DNA of 64,000 bases from assembly GCA_017882545.1 (NCBI GenBank), contig JADGPG010000082.1, forward strand, positions 1 to 64,000. The letters run 5' to 3'. The notes beneath the pieces were generated by a model. It ran no database searches and was not told the DNA's origin. It saw only the letters and a list, made by a program, of their open reading frames with translations. The number at the start of each line of letters is the position of its first letter. Positions within the stretch are counted from its first letter, which is position 1. The DNA is from Thermoleophilia bacterium (GTDB lineage Bacteria; Actinomycetota; Thermoleophilia; Miltoncostaeales; Miltoncostaeaceae). The translations under genes and the position numbers were made by a program. Shown piece after piece: positions 1 to 9,690 of this stretch.

Positions 1-1
1 G

Positions 2-166
2 CGGATGCGCGAACTGATGGAAGAGATCCTGGCCAAGCACACAGGTCAGCCCATCGAGCAGATCCGTGCCGACGTCGAGCGCGACAAGATCATGACGGCA
101 GCGCAGGCCAAGGAGTACGGCATGGTCGACGACGTCATCAGCACCCGCAAGCTGATCGCAGACTGA
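2..166 (+). CDS. clpP: ATP-dependent Clp protease proteolytic subunit, C-terminal fragment
   Basis: Only the last 54 codons lie in the window; the gene begins to the left. The visible end reads RMRELMEEILAKHTGQ and then an Asp-Val-Glu-Arg-Asp segment that in this family carries the Asp of the Ser-His-Asp triad, followed by AKEYGMVDDVI, the usual ClpP tail. ClpP forms the tetradecameric peptidase chamber used by ClpX. It lies 134 bases upstream of clpX on the same strand, the normal clpP-clpX order. The Ser and His of the active site are outside the window. Confidence 0.93.
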   Translation, partial: RMRELMEEILAKHTGQPIEQIRADVERDKIMTAAQAKEYGMVDDVISTRKLIAD

Positions 167-263
167 CCGATCGCTGCCCGGCGCGCCGTGTACGCGGCAC
201 GCCGGGAAGGGCGATTACAGGGGACTTCCGCAGGGTTTCCAGGTAGCGTTCTGGACCTGACCG

Positions 264-269
264 TAGTTT
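264..269 (+). promoter_or_regulatory. Candidate -10 box (TAGTTT) for clpX
   Basis: TAGTTT fits the TANNNT pattern used elsewhere in this window. It would start transcription near 276, leaving a 25-base leader with AGAGGA at 285-290 upstream of the GTG at 301. No convincing -35 box is seen. clpX may instead be read through from clpP. Confidence 0.3.
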
Positions 270-300
270 TACCGCAGCTCGCAGAGAGGAACGGACGCTC

Positions 301-1584
301 GTGGCGCGTGTCGGCGAGACCGGTGATCTGCTCAAGTGCTCTTTCTGTGGAAAGAGCCAGAAGCAGGTCAAGAAGCTGATCGCCGGACCTGGTGTCTACA
401 TCTGCGACGAATGTATCGATCTGTGCAACGAGATCATCGAGGAGGAGCTGGCCGAGACCAGTGAGTTCTCCTTCGACGAGCTGCCCAAGCCCAGCGAGAT
501 CTACGAGTTCCTGAACAGCTACGTCGTCGGCCAGGACCAGACCAAGAAGACGCTCGCGGTCGCCGTCTACAACCATTACAAGCGGGTACAGGCCGGTACC
601 GAGAGCAAGCCTCGCAACGCCGAGACGACGGTCGAGCTGGCCAAGTCCAACATCCTGCTCCTCGGCCCCACCGGCTGCGGCAAGACGCTGCTCGCCCAGA
701 CGATGGCCAAGATTCTCAACGTCCCGTTCGCGATCGCCGACGCCACCGCGTTGACCGAAGCCGGATACGTGGGCGAAGACGTCGAGAATATTCTGCTCAA
801 GCTGATCCAGGCCGCCGACTTCGACGTCAAGCGCGCCGAGACCGGGATCATCTACATCGACGAGGTCGACAAGATCGCCCGCAAGGCCGACAACCCGTCG
901 ATCACGCGGGACGTGTCCGGCGAGGGCGTCCAGCAGGCGCTTCTGAAGATCCTCGAGGGGACCGTCGCCTCGGTGCCGCCTCAAGGGGGGCGGAAGCATC
1001 CGCACCAGGAGTTCTTGAGCATCGACACGACCAACATCCTGTTCATTTGCGGCGGGGCGTTCGCGAGCCTCGAACAGATTATCGATCGCCGGATCGGCAG
1101 CGGCGGCGTCGGCTTCGCGGCGGAGGTCCACTCGCGTCACGAGCATGACCCGCACGGACGGTTCAGCCAGGTGCTGCCCGAAGACCTGATGCACTACGGA
1201 CTGATCCCGGAATTCATCGGGCGCCTGCCGGTCATCTCGGCCGTCCACCAGCTCTCCCGGGATGATCTGGTCAAGATTCTGACCGAGCCACGCAACGCGC
1301 TGACCAAACAGTACAAGCGCTTCTTCAGCTTCGATCGCGTCGACCTGGCCTTCGCCGAAGAGTCGCTGGCGGCCATCGCCGACCGTGCGCTCGAGCGCGC
1401 GACCGGCGCCCGCGGCTTGCGGACGATCGTCGAGAGCGCACTCATGGATGTCATGTTCGAGCTGCCGTCGCGGGACGACGTGGTCAAGTGCGTGGTCACG
1501 CGCGAGACCATCGAAAAGGGTCTCCCGCCGACGCTCGTCACCGAAGCCCCGGGGCGTGAACGTCGCGCCGAGGCAGGCGGGTGA
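301..1584 (+). CDS. clpX: ATP-dependent Clp protease ATP-binding subunit ClpX
   Basis: AAA+ unfoldase that feeds substrates to ClpP; 427 residues, normal family length. The N-terminal zinc-binding domain has Cys13, Cys16, Cys35 and Cys38. Walker A GPTGCGKT is at 122-129, the GYVG pore loop near 145-148, Walker B IIYIDE at 163-168, and the sensor-2 segment GARGLR near 379-384. The family's IGF loop, which contacts ClpP, appears as GVGF ([10 protein letters not shown]). The GTG start follows AGAGGA at 285-290 and gives the standard N-terminus. The stop overlaps the valS start by four bases (GTGA), so the two are probably cotranscribed and translationally coupled. Confidence 0.98.
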   Translation: MARVGETGDLLKCSFCGKSQKQVKKLIAGPGVYICDECIDLCNEIIEEELAETSEFSFDELPKPSEIYEFLNSYVVGQDQTKKTLAVAVYNHYKRVQAGTESKPRNAETTVELAKSNILLLGPTGCGKTLLAQTMAKILNVPFAIADATALTEAGYVGEDVENILLKLIQAADFDVKRAETGIIYIDEVDKIARKADNPSITRDVSGEGVQQALLKILEGTVASVPPQGGRKHPHQEFLSIDTTNILFICGGAFASLEQIIDRRIGSGGVGFAAEVHSRHEHDPHGRFSQVLPEDLMHYGLIPEFIGRLPVISAVHQLSRDDLVKILTEPRNALTKQYKRFFSFDRVDLAFAEESLAAIADRALERATGARGLRTIVESALMDVMFELPSRDDVVKCVVTRETIEKGLPPTLVTEAPGRERRAEAGG

Positions 1585-4157
1585 CCGAGCCGCAGCACGC
1601 ATCCCCAGCGGCAGGCGGCGGCGATCTTCGGTATGACCCTGCGGCCGATGAGCCCCGTTGGGTGGACGCCTGGAACGCGTCCGGCGCGCTGAGGGCCGAC
1701 CCCTCGTCGGGCAAACCGGCCTACAGCATCGCGATCCCGCCTCCGAACGTGACGGGCGCCTTGCACATCGGGCACGCCCTGAACAACTCGATTCAGGACG
1801 TGCTGATCCGCCATCACCGCATGGCGGGGTACGAGACCCTCTGGATCTGCGGGACCGACCATGCCGGAATCGCCACCCAGGCGCAGGTCGAGAAGGCGCT
1901 CGCGCGCGAGGGGCGATCCCGGCACGAAATCGGACGCGAGGCATTCGTCGCTCGGGCGTGGGAGTGGCGGGACGAGTACGGCGGCACGATCATCGGCCAG
2001 CTTCGGCGTCTTGGGGCGACGCTCGACTTCTCCCGTGAGCGCTTCACGCTTGACGAGGGCTACGCCCGGGCCGTGCAGCACACCTTCGTCGATCTGTACG
2101 AGAAGGGGCACGTCTACCGCGACCACTACATGGTCAACTGGGACCCCGGGCTCGGGTCGGCAATCTCTGACCTCGAGGTGGAGGACCGCGAGGTCACCGA
2201 CGCGCTCGTGCAGATCGCCTACCCACTCGCCGACGGGTCGGGCGAGCTGATCGTCGCGACGGTGCGCCCGGAGACGATGCTCGGGGACACGGCTGTCGCC
2301 GTGCACCCGGACGACGACCGCTATCGCCACCTGGTCGGCAAGACCTGCATTCTGCCCCTCGTCGGGCGCGAGCTGCCGATCGTCGCCGACGACTATGTCA
2401 AGCCCGAGTTCGGGACTGGCTGCCTGAAGATCACCCCAGCGCACGACCCGAACGACTTCGATCTCGCGCGTCGTCACAACCTGCCGGCAATCAGCGTCAT
2501 CGGTGAGGACGGGCGGATCGTGGCGGCGATGGGAGAGCGCTACGCCGGCCTGACGCCCGAGGCGTGCTCGGAGCGTGTCCAGGCCGACTTGGCGCAGGCG
2601 GGACTGCAGCGCGGCAGCGAGCCCTACACGCACACGGTCCCGTTCTCGCATCGCTCCGGGCAGCGGGTCGAGCCGCTCATCTCGCTGCAGTGGTTCTGCG
2701 ACATGAAACGCCTCGCCGCGCCCGCCATCGCCGCCGTCGAGGACGGCGCGGTGACGTTCACCCCCTCGCATTGGGCGGGCGTGTACGTCCGTTGGATGCA
2801 GGAGATCCGGCCGTGGTGCCTGTCGCGCCAGCTCTGGTGGGGACACCAGCTGCCGGTCTGGTACCGCGGGGAGGAGGTCTACGTCGGGGTCGACGCGCCC
2901 GACGGCGAGGGCTGGGATCGCGACCCGGACGTGTTGGACACGTGGTTCTCGTCGGGCCTGTGGCCATTCGCGACCTTGGGCTGGCCGGAGCAGACGGCGG
3001 AGCTCGAACGCTTCTACCCGACTAACGTGCTCTCGACCGCGCGCGACATCATCTTCCTGTGGGTCGCCCGCATGGTCATGCTCGGAATCGAGTACATGGG
3101 TGCGCCACCGTTCGCCGACGTCTACATCCACTCAGTGATCCAAGCCGCCGACGGCCGCCGGATGAGCAAGAGCCTGGGTACCGGCGTCGATCCGCTCGAA
3201 CTCATCGACGAGCACGGCGCCGACGCGCTCCGGTTCGGCCTATTGCTGATGAGCAGCCAGCAGGATGTCCGGTTCTCGGCCGAGAAGATCCGCCAGGGGC
3301 GTCAGCTGGTCACCAAGATCTGGAATGCCACCCGCCTGGTAATCGCCCGCGGCGGGACCGCTGGCGCGCCTGCGCCGGTCGTGCCGGAGACGGTCGCCGA
3401 CCGCTGGATGGCATCACGCGTGACCGAGGCGATCGACACCGCCGCGGACCTGATCGCCCGCTATGAGTTCAGCCGTCTTACCGACGTCATCTACCACCTC
3501 GTGTTTGACGAGTTCTGCGACTGGTACCTCGAGCTGCTCAAGCACGACGAGGCGACCGCGGCGGTTGCCGGCGACCTGCTCGAGCAGATCCTGGCGCTGG
3601 TCCACCCGGTCATGCCGTTCGTGACCGAAGCCTGCTGGGAGCAGCTGCCCGGGTCGTCGGGACTGATGCTCGTCCACGCGCCGCCGCGCCGTCCGAGTGC
3701 GCGCGACGGCCACGCCGAGGCGATGGTCGGCGCGCTGCAGGAGGCCGTCACGGTCGTGCGGGCCTGGCGCAGCCGGCACGGGCTGAGCCCGAAGACGACC
3801 CTCACCGTCGCGCTCGACGACCTTGACCTCGGACGGCTGGCGCCGGCATTCGCAGGCCTTGCCAACGTTGCCATCGACGACGTGGGCGAGGGTGCGCAGG
3901 TCCTGGCCGTCGGCGCTGGGCAGATCCGGATCGTTGCCCCGGTCGGACAGGTGGACGTTGGCGCCGAGCGTGCGCGGCTGGTCGCCGAACGGGACCGCGT
4001 GGACAAAGAACTCGCCCGCGCCGAGGCGATGCTCGCCAACGATCGCTTCGTCTCCCGCGCGCCGGCCGCCCTCGTTGCGGCCGAGCGGGAGAAGGTCGAG
4101 CGGTTTGCCGCCGAACGGCAGATTCTCGAGGAGCAGATCGGGGTGCTCGGGACGTGA
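1581..4157 (+). CDS. valS: Valyl-tRNA synthetase
   Basis: Class I aminoacyl-tRNA synthetase that charges tRNA-Val; 858 residues, at the short end for ValRS. The HIGH signature is His62-Ile-Gly-His65 within [15 protein letters not shown]. The KMSKS loop reads RMSKS at 527-531, a tolerated variant. An inserted CP1 editing domain follows ([18 protein letters not shown]), then the anticodon-binding domain. The C-terminal arm is charged and heptad-like ([20 protein letters not shown]), the ValRS coiled coil. The GTG start overlaps the clpX stop and the TGA overlaps the folC GTG, placing it in a clpX-valS-folC operon. valS next to folC is a common bacterial arrangement. Confidence 0.98.
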   Translation: MTEPQHASPAAGGGDLRYDPAADEPRWVDAWNASGALRADPSSGKPAYSIAIPPPNVTGALHIGHALNNSIQDVLIRHHRMAGYETLWICGTDHAGIATQAQVEKALAREGRSRHEIGREAFVARAWEWRDEYGGTIIGQLRRLGATLDFSRERFTLDEGYARAVQHTFVDLYEKGHVYRDHYMVNWDPGLGSAISDLEVEDREVTDALVQIAYPLADGSGELIVATVRPETMLGDTAVAVHPDDDRYRHLVGKTCILPLVGRELPIVADDYVKPEFGTGCLKITPAHDPNDFDLARRHNLPAISVIGEDGRIVAAMGERYAGLTPEACSERVQADLAQAGLQRGSEPYTHTVPFSHRSGQRVEPLISLQWFCDMKRLAAPAIAAVEDGAVTFTPSHWAGVYVRWMQEIRPWCLSRQLWWGHQLPVWYRGEEVYVGVDAPDGEGWDRDPDVLDTWFSSGLWPFATLGWPEQTAELERFYPTNVLSTARDIIFLWVARMVMLGIEYMGAPPFADVYIHSVIQAADGRRMSKSLGTGVDPLELIDEHGADALRFGLLLMSSQQDVRFSAEKIRQGRQLVTKIWNATRLVIARGGTAGAPAPVVPETVADRWMASRVTEAIDTAADLIARYEFSRLTDVIYHLVFDEFCDWYLELLKHDEATAAVAGDLLEQILALVHPVMPFVTEACWEQLPGSSGLMLVHAPPRRPSARDGHAEAMVGALQEAVTVVRAWRSRHGLSPKTTLTVALDDLDLGRLAPAFAGLANVAIDDVGEGAQVLAVGAGQIRIVAPVGQVDVGAERARLVAERDRVDKELARAEAMLANDRFVSRAPAALVAAEREKVERFAAERQILEEQIGVLGT

Positions 4158-5455
4158 ACCTGGCCGACGCGCTTGCCTACGTCGAGAGCCTCGACATCCT
4201 GGGCATGCGGTTCGGCCTGGCCAGGATGGAGCACCTCCTGGCCGAGCTCGGCAATCCCCATCGTGCCCAGCCGGCGATCCACGTGGTCGGAACGAACGGC
4301 AAGTCGTCGACGACTTGCCTATCGGCGGCCCTGCTCGCGGCGGAGGGGCTTCGGACCGCCGCGTACCTGTCGCCGCACATCGTCGGGTGGACCGAGCGGC
4401 TGATGATCGACGGGGATGCCGTTCGCGGCGATGTCTTCGCCGCCGCCTTGACGCGGGTTCGGGATACGGTCGATCACCTCGGGTATGCCGGCGACGATTC
4501 CGTCACGCAATTCGAGGTTCTCACGGCCGCCGCGTTCGTTGTCGCCGCCGCTGCCGGTGTCGACGTCGTGGTCGTCGAGGCCGGGCTCGGCGGGCGCTAC
4601 GACGCCACGAACGTGCTCGGCGGCGGCGCGGTCACCGTGCTCACCAACATCGCGCGCGAGCACACCGAGCTGCTCGGCGAGACGGAGGCCGAAATCGCCG
4701 GTGAAAAGCTTGCGGTCGCGCCCGACGGATCGGACCGCCTTGTGATCGGGAGACTTGACCCGGCCGCCGCCGCCGCGGTCGACACGGTAATGGCGGCGCA
4801 TCGGCTCTCGGGGTGGCGCCTGGAGCGAGAGATTCTGATCGACGAGGCTGACGGCGCCTGCAGCATCGCCGTCGACGGCACCGTCTATCGGCGGCTCCGG
4901 GTCGGTGCGACCGGGCGCTTTCAACGGGACAACCTCGCCGTCGCACTGGGAGCCGCGCAGCGGTTCCTCGGGCGCCCGCTCGACGCCAACGCGGTTCGGG
5001 CGACGGCCGCGCGGGTCCGCGTGCCGGGACGGCTCGAGGTGTTCGCAGGGGCGCCGGACGTGGCCATCGACGGGGCACACAATCCGGCCGGGATGCGCGC
5101 CTTGGCCACCTCACTCGTCGAGGTCTTCGGCGCGCGCCGGCCCGTCGCGGTCGTTTCAGTGCTCGACGACAAGGACCTCGGTGCGATGCTGGAGGCGATC
5201 GCGCCGTGTTGCACCGCGGTGATCGCAACGCGATCGTCCCACCGGCGCGCCGCTGATCCCGCCGGGGTCGCCGCCGCGGCACGGAGGCTCGGCACCGCCG
5301 CGGAGGTCGTTGCGGACCCGGGCGCGGCGTTGGCGGCGGCGCTCCAGGAGGCCGGACCGGCGGGCGCGGTGCTGGTGTGCGGGTCGCTCTATCTGCTGGG
5401 GGATGTCCGTCCGCTGCTCCTCGCAGCGCGGCCCGACGACCCTCCGCGAACCTGA
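4154..5455 (+). CDS. folC: Folylpolyglutamate synthase / dihydrofolate synthase
   Basis: Mur-ligase-family enzyme that adds glutamate to dihydropteroate and to folates; 433 residues. The ATP-binding loop GTNGKSS is at 46-52, followed by YLSPHI (folate-binding omega-loop region), the Mg site segment VVEAGLGGRYDATNV, and the C-terminal ligase-domain motif DGAHNPAG. The GTG start lies in the four-base overlap with valS. The last gene of the clpX-valS-folC run; 84 bases separate it from the next gene, which has its own candidate -10 box. Confidence 0.95.
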   Translation: MNLADALAYVESLDILGMRFGLARMEHLLAELGNPHRAQPAIHVVGTNGKSSTTCLSAALLAAEGLRTAAYLSPHIVGWTERLMIDGDAVRGDVFAAALTRVRDTVDHLGYAGDDSVTQFEVLTAAAFVVAAAAGVDVVVVEAGLGGRYDATNVLGGGAVTVLTNIAREHTELLGETEAEIAGEKLAVAPDGSDRLVIGRLDPAAAAAVDTVMAAHRLSGWRLEREILIDEADGACSIAVDGTVYRRLRVGATGRFQRDNLAVALGAAQRFLGRPLDANAVRATAARVRVPGRLEVFAGAPDVAIDGAHNPAGMRALATSLVEVFGARRPVAVVSVLDDKDLGAMLEAIAPCCTAVIATRSSHRRAADPAGVAAAARRLGTAAEVVADPGAALAAALQEAGPAGAVLVCGSLYLLGDVRPLLLAARPDDPPRT

Positions 5456-5504
5456 CCGGGATGCAGGTCCGACCCGCCGGCGCGTAGTGCGGGATTTGCC
5501 CTGA

Positions 5505-5510
5505 TATGCT
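5505..5510 (+). promoter_or_regulatory. Candidate -10 box (TATGCT) before the 5540 gene
   Basis: GATATGCTCGCC matches the extended box seen before leuS (GATATACTCGC) and deoC (GATATACTCGCC). Predicted transcription start near 5517, about 23 bases before the ATG at 5540. No clear -35 hexamer. Confidence 0.5.
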
Positions 5511-5539
5511 CGCCCCGCACAAATGCGGAACGAGCTTGG

Positions 5540-6148
5540 ATGCCCAGCATTGATCACAATGACCCGTTTGCAACCGTGACCAGTTTCTTCAGTTCAGGTC
5601 TCTGGAGCGCGCTCAGTCTCCTTATCGAGGTCTTCCTCGTGCTGTTGTGGCTGTCGCTCATCTGGTGGACCTACCAGGATGTGCGCCGCCGCACCGAGAA
5701 CGGCACGTTCATCGCGCTGGCGCTGGCGCTGGTGATCGTGTTGCCGTTCTTCGGGGCGGTGATCTACCTGATCATCCGGCCGCCCGAGCTGCTGGACGAG
5801 GCTCGCGAACGCGAACTCGAACTCGTCGCGCTTGAGCGGCGCCTCAAGGAGATCGGCGACGAAGAGGGGCGTCAGATGGTCTCCCGGATGATCGCCCGTG
5901 AGGGGTTCGCCGGGGCGGACATCGATGCGCATGACATCCTGCAGAAGGCGGGAGCCGTAAGCCAGGACGATCTGCGCGACCTGCAATCGCGTCTCACCGA
6001 ACTCGAGTTTCGCATTCGGGTCACCGACCGCGTCAATCGTGAGTCCGCGGTTGGCGGTCCGTTCGACCAGTCGGGCGACACCGGCACGGCGCAGGCAATC
6101 CGCCAAACCCGTACCGACGCAGGGACCACCCCCGGAGGAATCGATTGA
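5540..6148 (+). CDS. Two-helix membrane protein with a PLDc_N-like segment and long cytoplasmic tail
   Basis: 202 residues, no confident family. Two hydrophobic segments, at about 22-44 (LWSALSLLIEVFLVLLWLSL) and 57-80 (FIALALALVIVLPFFGAVIY), enclose a short basic loop. The second ends in PFFGAVIYLIIRPPE, which resembles the phospholipase-D N-terminal membrane motif (PLDc_N) found in small bacterial membrane proteins. The rest is charged and probably cytoplasmic, with helical stretches (LDEARERELELVALERRLKEI) that could form a coiled coil. The tail turns Gly/Thr-rich. The stop overlaps the TTG of ndk by three bases. Function unknown; coupling with ndk and maf says only that they are coexpressed. 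Confidence 0.85.
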   Translation: MPSIDHNDPFATVTSFFSSGLWSALSLLIEVFLVLLWLSLIWWTYQDVRRRTENGTFIALALALVIVLPFFGAVIYLIIRPPELLDEARERELELVALERRLKEIGDEEGRQMVSRMIAREGFAGADIDAHDILQKAGAVSQDDLRDLQSRLTELEFRIRVTDRVNRESAVGGPFDQSGDTGTAQAIRQTRTDAGTTPGGID

Positions 6149-6552
6149 GCGAGCGCTCGTTTGTCATGATCAAGCCCGATGGCGTCGCCGCTGGGTTGAC
6201 GGGGGAGATCATCTCGCGAATCGAGCGTCGCGGACTCGTGGTCGTCGGGCTGAAGAAGCTGACCGTGACGCGCGATGCCGCCGAGTCCCACTACGCCGAA
6301 CACCGTGCACGCCCGTTCTTCGGTGAGCTGGTGGACTTCATCGTCTCGGGACCGGTCGTCATGCTGGCCGTCGAGGGCCAAGGGGCGATCGGCGCGCTGC
6401 GGACGATGATGGGCGCGACCAATCCGCTCGACGCCGCGCCGGGAACTGTTCGCGGCGACTACGCCCTGGATGTCGGGCAGAACATCATCCACGGCTCCGA
6501 CGGCGAGGAATCGGCGGCGCGCGAGCTCGCGCTGCACTTCGCCGAACTGTGA
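6145..6552 (+). CDS. ndk: Nucleoside diphosphate kinase
   Basis: Transfers the gamma phosphate of ATP to NDPs through a phosphohistidine; cytoplasmic; 135 residues, normal length. The N-terminus RSFVMIKPDGV is diagnostic. The catalytic His116 lies in NIIHGSDG. The TTG start at 6145 is chosen because CGGAGGAA (6133-6140) sits just upstream and because the frame begins exactly at the family N-terminus; no ATG or GTG is available there. It overlaps the preceding gene's stop, and its own stop overlaps the GTG of maf. Confidence 0.97.
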   Translation: MSERSFVMIKPDGVAAGLTGEIISRIERRGLVVVGLKKLTVTRDAAESHYAEHRARPFFGELVDFIVSGPVVMLAVEGQGAIGALRTMMGATNPLDAAPGTVRGDYALDVGQNIIHGSDGEESAARELALHFAEL

Positions 6553-7121
6553 TCCTGCTGGCCTCGCGCTCGCCTCAGCGGCGGGCGCTGCTGGGCCTGC
6601 TGGGTGTGGAGTTCCGCGTCGTTGTTTCGGGCGTGCCCGAGCGGACCGACGGGGCCGACGCGAGGGAGCTCGTCGTCGTCAACGCGCTCGCCAAAGCGCG
6701 TGAGGTCGCCGCGCGGTCCGGCGTCCCGGCGGAGGGGGCGGTGCTGGGCGCCGACACCGAAGTGGTGCAGGACGGATCGATTCTCGGCAAGCCTGTCGAT
6801 GACGACGCGGCGTCGGCGGCGATCGCGCGCCTTGCTGGGCGGACGCACGAGGTCGCCACGGGCATTGCGCTGATCTCCGGATCCGGGGAGCAGACCGCGT
6901 GCTCGGTCACCCGTGTCACCTTCCGCAGCCTGGGCCCCGACGAGATCGCGTGGTACGTGGCGACGGGGGAGTGGCGCGATCGCGCGGGGGGCTATGCCAT
7001 CCAAGGCGCGGGTGCGATTCTCTGTTCGGGCATCGACGGGGATCTGGCAACCGTCATCGGCCTGCCCGTCGCCCGGGTCGCCCAACTACTCTCCGAGGTC
7101 GGGATGTGGCCCCCGCGTTGA
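6549..7121 (+). CDS. maf: Maf-family nucleoside triphosphate pyrophosphatase
   Basis: House-cleaning enzyme that hydrolyses non-canonical or methylated NTPs (family knowledge); 190 residues. It opens with ILLASRSPQRRALL, the SxSPxR substrate loop. It has the catalytic acidic segment LGADTEVV and the Maf motif GGYAIQGAGA near the C-terminus, ending with the usual VIGLPV. The GTG start shares four bases with the ndk stop. Which Maf subfamily (dTTP/UTP or m7GTP type) cannot be decided from this reading. Confidence 0.95.
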   Translation: MILLASRSPQRRALLGLLGVEFRVVVSGVPERTDGADARELVVVNALAKAREVAARSGVPAEGAVLGADTEVVQDGSILGKPVDDDAASAAIARLAGRTHEVATGIALISGSGEQTACSVTRVTFRSLGPDEIAWYVATGEWRDRAGGYAIQGAGAILCSGIDGDLATVIGLPVARVAQLLSEVGMWPPR

Positions 7122-7311
7122 CCGGCGTTCGGACGTCGCGGTTGCCCATGTGGCCCCGTCGCCGTTCATTGGACCCGGGATGGCTCCCCAAGCGGACGCC
7201 GGCGCGACCGGCGGGCGGGGTCCGGGACGGCCGAAACGCCCGCGTTTGTCCCGCACGCAGGGTGCGCCGGTGCGATCGCCCGCGTCACCGTCGGTGCCGC
7301 ACGCCTGGCGC

Positions 7312-7524
7312 TTAGAACAGCGGCGGGTAGCGCTCGAGCAGTTCCTGGTGGCGGCGCGAACGCTCCTCCGCTGCGAGCTCGGCGGGGTCACCGCTTTTGT
7401 CGCGAAGCCGCCGCAGCGTCTCGAGAATCTCCGAGCGGCGCTGTTCGCGGGCACGGGCATCCTGGTCGGCGCGGCGCATTGCCCGTCGGTACGAGCTGTT
7501 GTCGTCGGCAAACAGTGGCGGCAT
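7312..7524 (-). CDS. Small charged hypothetical protein
   Basis: 70 residues from the ATG at 7524, very rich in Arg and Glu with no membrane segment (MPPLFADDNSSYRRAMRRAD at the N-terminus, LLERYPPLF at the end); probably a single long helix. It is the only minus-strand gene between maf and mreB. Support beyond the open frame: TACCCT on the minus strand (7534-7539) puts a transcription start near 7527, three bases before the ATG, the leaderless arrangement seen at several other genes here. A GTG at 7530 would add two residues. Function unknown. Confidence 0.55.
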   Translation of the reverse strand: MPPLFADDNSSYRRAMRRADQDARAREQRRSEILETLRRLRDKSGDPAELAAEERSRRHQELLERYPPLF

Positions 7525-7533
7525 GTGCACCTC

Positions 7534-7539
7534 AGGGTA
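7534..7539 (-). promoter_or_regulatory. Candidate -10 box (TACCCT) for the small minus-strand gene
   Basis: Minus-strand TACCCT; predicted start near 7527, giving an essentially leaderless mRNA with ATG at 7524. Confidence 0.45.
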
Positions 7540-7646
7540 GCGAACACCTCGGCGGGTGGCGCGCGCACCGGCATCCCGCTACCGTCAGCGCTGCACGCCG
7601 CGTTGCACGCTGGCGTTTGCTCGCTCGCAGCAGGCCAATCCTCGGC

Positions 7647-7652
7647 TAGTAT
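7647..7652 (+). promoter_or_regulatory. Candidate -10 box (TAGTAT) for the mre operon
   Basis: TAGTAT in GGCTAGTATCGG; predicted start near 7659, leaving a 48-base leader that contains AAGGAG at 7694-7699. No good -35 hexamer. It lies in the 182-base gap between the small minus gene and mreB, in which nothing else is evident. Confidence 0.45.
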
Positions 7653-7693
7653 CGGCCGGCATGATGCCCTGCGGGATGGGGCAGAACCACGGC

Positions 7694-7699
7694 AAGGAG
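7694..7699 (+). promoter_or_regulatory. Ribosome binding site AAGGAG that places the mreB start at an ATC codon
   Basis: AAGGAG followed seven bases later by ATC at 7707, in frame with mreB. The first standard start, ATG 7749, has no such site and would remove 14 residues ([13 protein letters not shown]) that read as a natural MreB N-terminus. Confidence 0.6.
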
Positions 7700-7706
7700 C
7701 AGTCCG

Positions 7707-8750
7707 ATCGGGTTCATCGGTTACCTGACCGGGTTTGGCGGCCGCGACATGGCCGTCGACCTCGGCACCGCGAATACGCTGGTGTACGTCCGTGGCCGCG
7801 GCATCGTGCTCTCCGAGCCGTCCGTGGTTGCGATCGACCAGCGCACCAACGAGGTCCACGCCGTCGGTATCGAAGCAAAGCGGATGCTGGGCCGCACGCC
7901 CGGCAACATCACCGCCATCCGTCCGCTCAAAGACGGGGTCATCGCCGACTTCGACGTCACCGAGCAGATGCTGCGCCATTTCATCCAGAAGGTGCACCAG
8001 AACCGGTGGGCGCACCCGCGCGTTGTGGTCTGTGTGCCGTCCGGGGTGACCGGGGTAGAGAAGCGCGCCGTCGAAGAGGCGACCCTGTCGGCCGGCGCTC
8101 GCCAGGCGTACCTCATCGAAGAACCGATGGCCGCGGCGATCGGCGCGGGGCTGCCCGTGGCCGAGCCGACCGGAAACATGGTGGTCGACATCGGCGGGGG
8201 CACCACCGAGGTTGCCGTGATCTCCCTCGGCGGCATCGTGGTCGCCCAATCGATCCGCGTCGGTGGCGACGAGATGGACGAGGCGATCATCAACTGGGTC
8301 AAACGCGAGTACAAGCTGATGATTGGCAGCCAGACCTCGGAAGAGGTCAAACTCGAGATCGGGTCGGCGTACCCCCTTCCGGAAGAGGTCCAGGCCGAGA
8401 TTCGCGGGCGCGACATGATCACCGGCCTACCGAAGACCGTCGTGTTGTCCTCCGAAGAGGTCCGCGAGGCACTCGAGGAACCGGTCAGCCAGATCGTCGA
8501 TGCGGTCAAGAGCACGCTCGACAAGACCCCGCCCGAGCTCGCGTCGGACATCATGGACCGCGGCATCATGTTGGCCGGTGGCGGCGCCCTCCTGCAGGGT
8601 CTGGACGAGCGCCTGCGCCGCGAAACCGAGATGCCCATCCACGTCGCCGAGTCGCCGCTGACCTGCGTTGCCGTCGGCTCCGGGCGATCCCTGGAAGAAT
8701 TCGAGGTCATGAGGCGATCCAGCAAGGGACGCTCGCGCCGCCGCTACTGA
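7707..8750 (+). CDS. mreB: Rod shape-determining actin homologue MreB
   Basis: Actin-like ATPase that organises lateral wall synthesis on the inner face of the membrane. Phosphate-1 motif [15 protein letters not shown], the [14 protein letters not shown] phosphate-2 loop, and adenosine-binding [13 protein letters not shown] are all present. 347 residues if it begins at ATC 7707, 333 from ATG 7749. I prefer 7707 because AAGGAG lies seven bases upstream and because the intervening codons give [13 protein letters not shown], a hydrophobic, membrane-facing N-terminus; no ATG/GTG/TTG occurs in frame between the upstream stop (7662) and 7749. First gene of mreB-mreC-mreD-mrdA-rodA. Confidence 0.96.
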   Translation: MGFIGYLTGFGGRDMAVDLGTANTLVYVRGRGIVLSEPSVVAIDQRTNEVHAVGIEAKRMLGRTPGNITAIRPLKDGVIADFDVTEQMLRHFIQKVHQNRWAHPRVVVCVPSGVTGVEKRAVEEATLSAGARQAYLIEEPMAAAIGAGLPVAEPTGNMVVDIGGGTTEVAVISLGGIVVAQSIRVGGDEMDEAIINWVKREYKLMIGSQTSEEVKLEIGSAYPLPEEVQAEIRGRDMITGLPKTVVLSSEEVREALEEPVSQIVDAVKSTLDKTPPELASDIMDRGIMLAGGGALLQGLDERLRRETEMPIHVAESPLTCVAVGSGRSLEEFEVMRRSSKGRSRRRY

Positions 8751-8778
8751 GCCGGCGCGTCGTCCGTCGCCGACTCCG

Positions 8779-9690
8779 GTGAGCAATCACGGCAACAGTC
8801 CACTCGCGCAGCGTCGCACCCTTGCCCGCCGCCTGATTATCGGCGGCCTGGTGCTGCTGTGCGTGGTCGTGCTGTCGTTCTACGGCCGCGAGTCCGGGAG
8901 CGGGCCGCTCCACGGCCTCCAGGGCGGTGCGGGGACCGTCGTGACCCCGCTCCAGGATGGGGTCAGCCGAGCGATCGAGCCGGTGCGCAACGCCTGGGAC
9001 TGGGCGACGAGTCTCGCGAACGCCCGCGATCGCGCGGCCCAGCTCGCCAAGGAGAACCAGCAGCTGCGCAGCGAGCTCATTCAGGGCCAGTTCAACGTCG
9101 AGGAGAACCAGCGCCTGAACGCGGTTCGCGGCCTGGGGCACCAGTGGAGCACCGACTACATCCCGGTGCCGGCCGACATCATTGCCTGGTCGGCCTCGCC
9201 GTACTACGAAGAGGCGCGCATCGACAAGGGCACCAACAGCGGCGTCGTGGTCAACGCGCCGGTGGTCGCCAACAGCGGGTCCGGGCCGGGGCTGGTGGGT
9301 ACCGTCACCCAGGCCGGACCGATCAGCGCGACGATCGCCTTCCTGTCGCAGCCGCAGACGAGCGTCGGCGTGACCATCACCCAGTCGAATTCGGCGTTCG
9401 GCATCCTGCAGCCGACGGCGCCCGGCGCCTTTCAGATCGCCGGCATCCCGGCCAGCAAGCCGGTCGCCGCCGGCGACATCGTGTTCACGGCCGGGTTCAA
9501 GCGCCTCGGTCAGTTGTCGATCTATCCGCGCGGTATTCCGGTCGGTGTCGTGGAGGGCGTCGGGCACCGCGAAGCCGATGTCCAGCAGACGGTCCAGGTC
9601 GTGCCCATCGTCAGCGCGACCTCGCTCGCCTACGTCGTGGCGCTTGCCCCGAAGAGCGCGTTGGCCAAGCAGCGCGCGACGACGCCATGA
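8779..9690 (+). CDS. mreC: Rod shape-determining protein MreC
   Basis: Bitopic membrane protein that links MreB filaments to the periplasmic wall machinery; 303 residues. A short basic cytoplasmic N-terminus leads into one transmembrane segment at about 19-37 (LIIGGLVLLCVVVLSF), then a coiled coil around 75-115 (RDRAAQLAKENQQLRSEL). Two beta-rich domains follow, with family-typical VPADIIAWSASPYYEEARID, RIDKGTNSGV and VTQAGPISATI. The GTG start at 8779 is 28 bases after mreB. Its TGA overlaps the ATG of mreD by three bases. Confidence 0.95.
   Translation: MSNHGNSPLAQRRTLARRLIIGGLVLLCVVVLSFYGRESGSGPLHGLQGGAGTVVTPLQDGVSRAIEPVRNAWDWATSLANARDRAAQLAKENQQLRSELIQGQFNVEENQRLNAVRGLGHQWSTDYIPVPADIIAWSASPYYEEARIDKGTNSGVVVNAPVVANSGSGPGLVGTVTQAGPISATIAFLSQPQTSVGVTITQSNSAFGILQPTAPGAFQIAGIPASKPVAAGDIVFTAGFKRLGQLSIYPRGIPVGVVEGVGHREADVQQTVQVVPIVSATSLAYVVALAPKSALAKQRATTP

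Noticed and set aside
46-1944. Long open frame (632 codons) on the minus strand over clpX and the start of valS
   Set aside because: Fully antisense to clpX and valS, both certain from motifs; high G+C makes long shadow frames common. The translation is Arg/Asp-rich and matches no fold.
1194-3131. 645-codon minus-strand frame over clpX/valS
   Set aside because: Antisense to well-supported genes, no ribosome site, compositionally a shadow.
7556-8782. 408-codon plus-strand frame starting near the mreB promoter
   Set aside because: Out of frame with mreB through its whole length; translation is Arg/Gly-rich. mreB carries all actin-fold motifs.
8859-9686. Apparent N-terminal extension of mreD (as a 472-residue protein)
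   Set aside because: The extension is the alternative frame of mreC; the real mreD begins at ATG 9687, overlapping the mreC stop.
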